DNA of 64,000 nt. Source: Aurantimonas aggregata (GTDB taxonomy: Bacteria; Pseudomonadota; Alphaproteobacteria; Rhizobiales; Rhizobiaceae). Position 1 is the stretch's first letter. The number at the start of each line of letters is the position of its first letter. The notes under the pieces were generated by a model. That model did no database searches, was not told the DNA's origin, and was given only the letters and a program-made list of their open reading frames with translations. The stretch is taken from contig NZ_JAAAMJ010000003.1 in assembly GCF_010500835.1 (NCBI RefSeq), forward strand, positions 286,475 through 350,474. Direction: 5' to 3'. Positions 61,264-64,000 of the stretch are shown piece by piece. Made by a program: the position numbers and the translations under genes.

Positions 61264-61937
61264 CAGCGGGCGCCCTTGGCGGCATAGCGCGCCTCGAAGA
61301 CGGCGACGAGCCGGACCAGCGGCAACAGCAGCAGGAGATAGAGGATCGCCGCGCCGATCAGCGGCGTCGGGTTGGCGGCGAGCGCCTGCGCCTGCGTCGC
61401 CTGCTTCAGGAGGTCCGGCAGCGCCACGACGGAGGCGAGCGCGGTGTCCTTCATGACGTTGATCGAATTGTTGGTCAGCGGCGGGATGACGATCCGGAAG
61501 GCCTGCGGCAGCACCACGTCGCGCATCAGATACCACTGGCTGAGCCCGATCGACTGCGCCGCCTCGAACTGGCCGCGCGGGATGGCCTGGATGCCGGCGC
61601 GATAGATCTCGGCCGTGTAGGCACTGGAGATCATGGTGAGGGCGGTGGTCGCCGAGGCGAAGGCGGAAAGGCGGATGCCGACGAAGGGCAGCGCGTAATA
61701 GACGATGACCAGCCAGACCAGCACCGGCAGCGCCCGGAACACGTCGATATAGGCGACGACGAGAAATCTGACGAAGCGACCGCCATAGAGGCGGAGCATG
61801 GCAAGGACCAATCCGCCGAGGAGGCCCAGCACGATCGACAGCGCGCCCAGCGCGATGGTGCGCCACAACCCCTCCAGGAGAAGCGGGAAGTAGCGCACCA
61901 GGACGCCGACATTGAAGAAGGTATCGACGATATCCAT
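61263..61937 (-). CDS. Polar-amino-acid ABC transporter permease
   Basis: 224 residues, HisQM family. EAA block 'GIQAIPRGQFEAAQSIGLSQ' and 'VVLPQAFRIVIPPLTNNSIN'; five spans. Starts 68 bp after the binding-protein gene; the gap contains a GC palindrome. Confidence 0.93.
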   Translation of the reverse strand: MDIVDTFFNVGVLVRYFPLLLEGLWRTIALGALSIVLGLLGGLVLAMLRLYGGRFVRFLVVAYIDVFRALPVLVWLVIVYYALPFVGIRLSAFASATTALTMISSAYTAEIYRAGIQAIPRGQFEAAQSIGLSQWYLMRDVVLPQAFRIVIPPLTNNSINVMKDTALASVVALPDLLKQATQAQALAANPTPLIGAAILYLLLLLPLVRLVAVFEARYAAKGAR

Positions 61938-61970
61938 CGGGCGTCAGCGTTCCTTGCATCGGTCGCGGGA

Positions 61971-61986
61971 CCGGGCGCGCGCCCGG
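61971..61986 (-). promoter_or_regulatory. GC palindrome between binding-protein and permease genes
   Basis: CCGGGCGCGCGCCCGG is a perfect 16-bp palindrome, flanked by GGGA / CCCC that extend pairing. Fifth case in this window of a hairpin-forming sequence behind a binding-protein gene. Confidence 0.5.
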
Positions 61987-62005
61987 CCCCGCAGGGTGTT
62001 GCGGC

Positions 62006-62797
62006 TTAGGATTTCGGCTTCGGCATGTCGCGCACTTCGACCGTGCTGGTGGTCGCCTCCGGCTCGGTGCCGAACCACTTCTCGTGCAGCTCGGCGATGA
62101 AGCCCTCGTTCTTGAGGGTGGTCAGCACGTCGTTCGCCTTGGTGGCGATCTCGCTGTCCTTGGCGAACATCATCGAATACTGCTCGCCGGTCGCCAGGCG
62201 CTCGACGACGGTCATGTCCGGCTTGTCCTTGAGGTAATAGGCGACGGCCGGGATGTCGGAGACGTAGGCGTCGATGCGGCCGGCCGCGAGATCGAGCATC
62301 GCCGGGTTCAGACCCTCGTAGCGGCTGATGCCGGCAAGACCCCAGTCCGCCTCGCGCTCGGTCGAATACATGTCGCCGGTCGAGCCGGTATCGACGCCGA
62401 CGGTCTTGCCGTCGAGGTCGGCCGTGCCGGTGATGCCGGAATCGGCGCGGGTCGAGAGCGACTGGTCGCTGTCGTAGTAGGGCTGGGCAAAGGACACCGA
62501 CTGCAGGCGCTCGTCGGTGATGGTGATCGAGGAGATCGCCACGTCGATGCGGCCGGACTGGACGGCGGAGAACAGGCCGTTGAAGGGCACGTTCTGGATG
62601 TCGAGCTCGTCATAGCCGAGGCGCTCGGCGACTTCGCGCAGCAGCTCCACCTCGAATCCGACGATCTCGGAATTCTCGTCCTGGAACTCCCAGGGCACGT
62701 TGCCGATGTTGGCGCCCGCCGTCAGCGTCTCGGCCAGCGCCGGTCCGGCGACGAGCAGCAGGGCCGTGGTGGCGGCGAGGATCTTGGTCCGGATCAT
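62006..62797 (-). CDS. Polar-amino-acid ABC substrate-binding protein
   Basis: 263 residues, SBP_bac_3. AGGAG precedes ATG 62797; signal peptide 1-22 (GPALA). 'GFEVELLREVAERLGYDELD' and 'VAISSITITDERLQSVSFAQ' are lobe signatures. A charged/low-complexity C-terminal tail ('PEATTSTVEVRDMPKPKS') extends beyond the fold. It is the first gene of the transporter-hydantoinase group. Possible ligand: a hydantoin, dihydropyrimidine or amino acid. Confidence 0.93.
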   Translation of the reverse strand: MIRTKILAATTALLLVAGPALAETLTAGANIGNVPWEFQDENSEIVGFEVELLREVAERLGYDELDIQNVPFNGLFSAVQSGRIDVAISSITITDERLQSVSFAQPYYDSDQSLSTRADSGITGTADLDGKTVGVDTGSTGDMYSTEREADWGLAGISRYEGLNPAMLDLAAGRIDAYVSDIPAVAYYLKDKPDMTVVERLATGEQYSMMFAKDSEIATKANDVLTTLKNEGFIAELHEKWFGTEPEATTSTVEVRDMPKPKS

Positions 62798-62903
62798 GCA
62801 ATTTCTCCTGTCGATTGGTTGAGTTCACCGCTTTTCGTGGATGAACGGGGCATCGATTTCGCAGCCTCTGCCCAGGAAGGAGGCAACTGGCTGCTCAAAT
62901 AAC

Positions 62904-62951
62904 TTGCATACATTTCAGTGCTTAGATCGTATGCGATAAATGTGTACGATG
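62904..62951. promoter_or_regulatory. Candidate GntR-binding sequences upstream of the binding-protein gene
   Basis: TTGCATACA (62904-62912), CGTATGCGAT (62928-62937) and TGTGTACGATG (62941-62951) are related half-palindromes around a T/C-A-T-A/G-C core, in an AT-richer stretch about 110-150 bp upstream of the gene at 62797. They share the core TATAC-like element with 63738-63749 near the GntR gene. Confidence 0.35.
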
Positions 62952-63013
62952 CCAAGGGGCGAGGCGAAGTTTGTTCCGGCGTGCGTGACGATGGACCCGC
63001 GAAACGGGCCGTC

Positions 63014-63709
63014 TCAACCCTCTAGATACGGCGCCAGGATATCGACGAGGCTCTTGGTCCGCGGGTGGGTTTCCGGCAGGAAGGCGCGCTGCGCCACCGA
63101 TTCCAGGTGCTCGGCCATCAGCCGCACCGCCGTGTCCCGGTCGCCGTCCGCCAACGCGTCCACGAGGGCGCGGTGCTCGCTGACCCCGCATTCGGGCGAA
63201 TGCGGCCGGCCGTATGCCGACAGCGACAGGCCGCTGCGATAGGCGACCTCGCTGACGTAGCGGATGAGGATCGGCTTGCCGGTCATTCGCGCCAGCAGCA
63301 CGTGAAAGTCGGTGGCCAGCCGGATCGAGGCGGCTTCCGGGCCGCCCGCGGCGGCCTCCTGGCCGGTGATGTGGGCGTTCAGCTCGGCCAGCTGATCCTC
63401 GCTCAGGCGGCCGGCGAGATGCCGGACGACCAGGCGCTCCAGCTCGATGCGGATGTCGAACGTGTCGCGCGCTTCCTCGAAGGTCGGTGTCGCGACCACG
63501 GCGATGCGGTTGCGCCGCAGGTCGACGAGGCCCTCGCCGGCGAGATGCCCCAGCGCCTGGCGGGCGATCGTGCGGCTGACGCCGAAGCGTTCGCCAAGCG
63601 CATCCTCAGGCAGCTTGTCGCCGGGCGCCAGCGCCCGCTCGATGATCGCCCGGCGGACGACGGAACAGATCCGGTCCACCCGGCTGGCGGAATCGTGCTG
63701 AGGCGCCAT
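63014..63709 (-). CDS. GntR-family regulator, FCD subgroup
   Basis: 231 residues from ATG 63709 (AGGAG at good spacing). Winged HTH at about 15-70 with 'EDALGERFGVSRTIARQAL'; FCD domain with 'DFHVLLARMTGKPIL' and 'SEHRALVDALADGDRDTAVR' carrying the metal ligand residues. Transcribed in the same direction as the transporter-hydantoinase group, 216 bp upstream of it, so it is probably the local repressor. FCD domains sense carboxylates or amino acids. Confidence 0.9.
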   Translation of the reverse strand: MAPQHDSASRVDRICSVVRRAIIERALAPGDKLPEDALGERFGVSRTIARQALGHLAGEGLVDLRRNRIAVVATPTFEEARDTFDIRIELERLVVRHLAGRLSEDQLAELNAHITGQEAAAGGPEAASIRLATDFHVLLARMTGKPILIRYVSEVAYRSGLSLSAYGRPHSPECGVSEHRALVDALADGDRDTAVRLMAEHLESVAQRAFLPETHPRTKSLVDILAPYLEG

Positions 63710-63737
63710 GGCCGCTCCTGGGATGTAAGGGTTCGAC

Positions 63738-63749
63738 TGTATACCATAC
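63738..63749. promoter_or_regulatory. Candidate GntR autoregulatory site
   Basis: TGTATACCATAC contains the palindromic core GTATAC, in the upstream region of the GntR gene (29 bp before its start). Short, so only tentative. Confidence 0.35.
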
Positions 63750-63820
63750 GCCGACATCTGCCGGACGAAAGGCTTCAGGGGCGACGATGCTGCTCGGCCC
63801 AGCCGCCCTGAAACGAAAAG

Positions 63821-63855
63821 GGGCGGGCGCAGCCTTTGCCGCACCCGCCCTTTTT
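63821..63855. terminator. Bidirectional rho-independent terminator
   Basis: GGGCGGG (63821-63827) pairs with CCCGCCC (63844-63850), with two to three further pairs inside. TTTTT follows on the plus strand and, on the minus strand, C-TTTT follows the stem. It lies 21 bp beyond the pntB stop and ends that minus-strand transcript. Confidence 0.75.
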
Positions 63856-63875
63856 CGCGATGTCGCTGTTGCAGC

Positions 63876-64000
63876 TCAGAGGAGCTTCAGCAGGGCCTCC
63901 AGCGAGGTCTTGGCGTCGCCGTAGAACATCCGCGTGTTGTCCTTGTAGAACAGCGGGTTCTCGATGCCGGAATAGCCCGTGCCCTGGCCGCGCTTGGACA
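63876..64000 (-). CDS. pntB: NAD(P) transhydrogenase subunit beta, C-terminus (5' part outside window)
   Basis: The last 40 residues are in the window, ending at TGA 63876-63878. 'GTGYSGIENPLFYKDNTRMF' and 'YGDAKTSLEALLKLL' match the end of PntB (consensus GYAGVxNPLFFxxNTxMLFGDAK), part of the NADP-binding domain III. PntB is the membrane/NADP subunit of the proton-translocating transhydrogenase. It is followed by a strong terminator, so it is not co-transcribed with the GntR group. Confidence 0.9.
   Translation of the reverse strand, partial: SKRGQGTGYSGIENPLFYKDNTRMFYGDAKTSLEALLKLL

Overview
The window is GC-rich DNA with tightly packed, ATG/GTG-overlapping operons. Codon use, the gene families and a RIME-like palindrome (CACCTTC...GAAGGTG, 21214-21245) suggest an alphaproteobacterium, probably Hyphomicrobiales (Rhizobiales). 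This is an inference from sequence style and was not tested. Almost the whole window is accessory catabolic DNA: seven uptake systems of five classes (one TRAP, one TTT, one NitT/TauT-type ABC, one Liv-type ABC, two polar-amino-acid ABC, one ribose-type ABC), each with its own enzymes and local regulator. No rRNA, tRNA or CRISPR array was seen.

Layout. (1) 1-1624: 3' end of a VapE-type phage/satellite primase-helicase, then a non-coding stretch with nine exact copies of ATGCCACC/GGTGGCAT, an iteron-like array. (2) 1625-9576: mevalonate catabolism: TRAP transporter, SMP-30 lactonase, degradative HMG-CoA reductase, HMG-CoA lyase and a MocR regulator with a clear operator. (3) 9775-16206: NitT/TauT-type ABC transporter with a DapA-like aldolase/lyase, an SDR-like protein and a GNAT, controlled by a TetR protein with two matching operators; substrate unknown. 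(4) 16671-27129: an eight-gene operon livH-livM-livK-livG-livF, Tm-1-like ATP-binding protein, 'PEP hydrolase' TIM barrel, tandem SRPBCC protein. Divergent from it are a partial TIM-barrel paralogue and a regulator fusing the same TIM barrel to a degenerate AAA+ domain and a Fis-type HTH. (5) 27130-27854: decayed IS3-family orfA. (6) 27855-34086: GntR regulator, atypical enolase-superfamily enzyme, TTT transporter and FMN hydroxy-acid oxidase. (7) 34268-43077: two divergent transcription units around a LacI-type operator: two aspartoacylase-like deacylases, a D-specific and an L-specific PLP hydroxy-amino-acid enzyme, RidA and an amino-acid ABC transporter. (8) 43385-46002: two-gene cassette, HARE-HTH protein plus HEAT-like/CHAT protease, a candidate conflict/defence system. 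(9) 46289-55914: SorC regulator, two SDRs, split transketolase, FGGY kinase and ribose-type ABC transporter, a polyol/branched-sugar route resembling apulose catabolism. (10) 56245-63709: L-serine dehydratase, hydantoinase, desulfurase-like PLP enzyme, amino-acid ABC transporter and GntR regulator. (11) 63876-64000: C-terminus of transhydrogenase PntB, the only core-metabolism gene.

The least explained parts are the Tm-1/TIM-barrel/Liv operon with its unusual regulator (16671-27129) and the HARE-CHAT cassette (43385-46002). A recurring feature is a strong GC hairpin just 3' of the binding-protein gene in five of the seven transporters.
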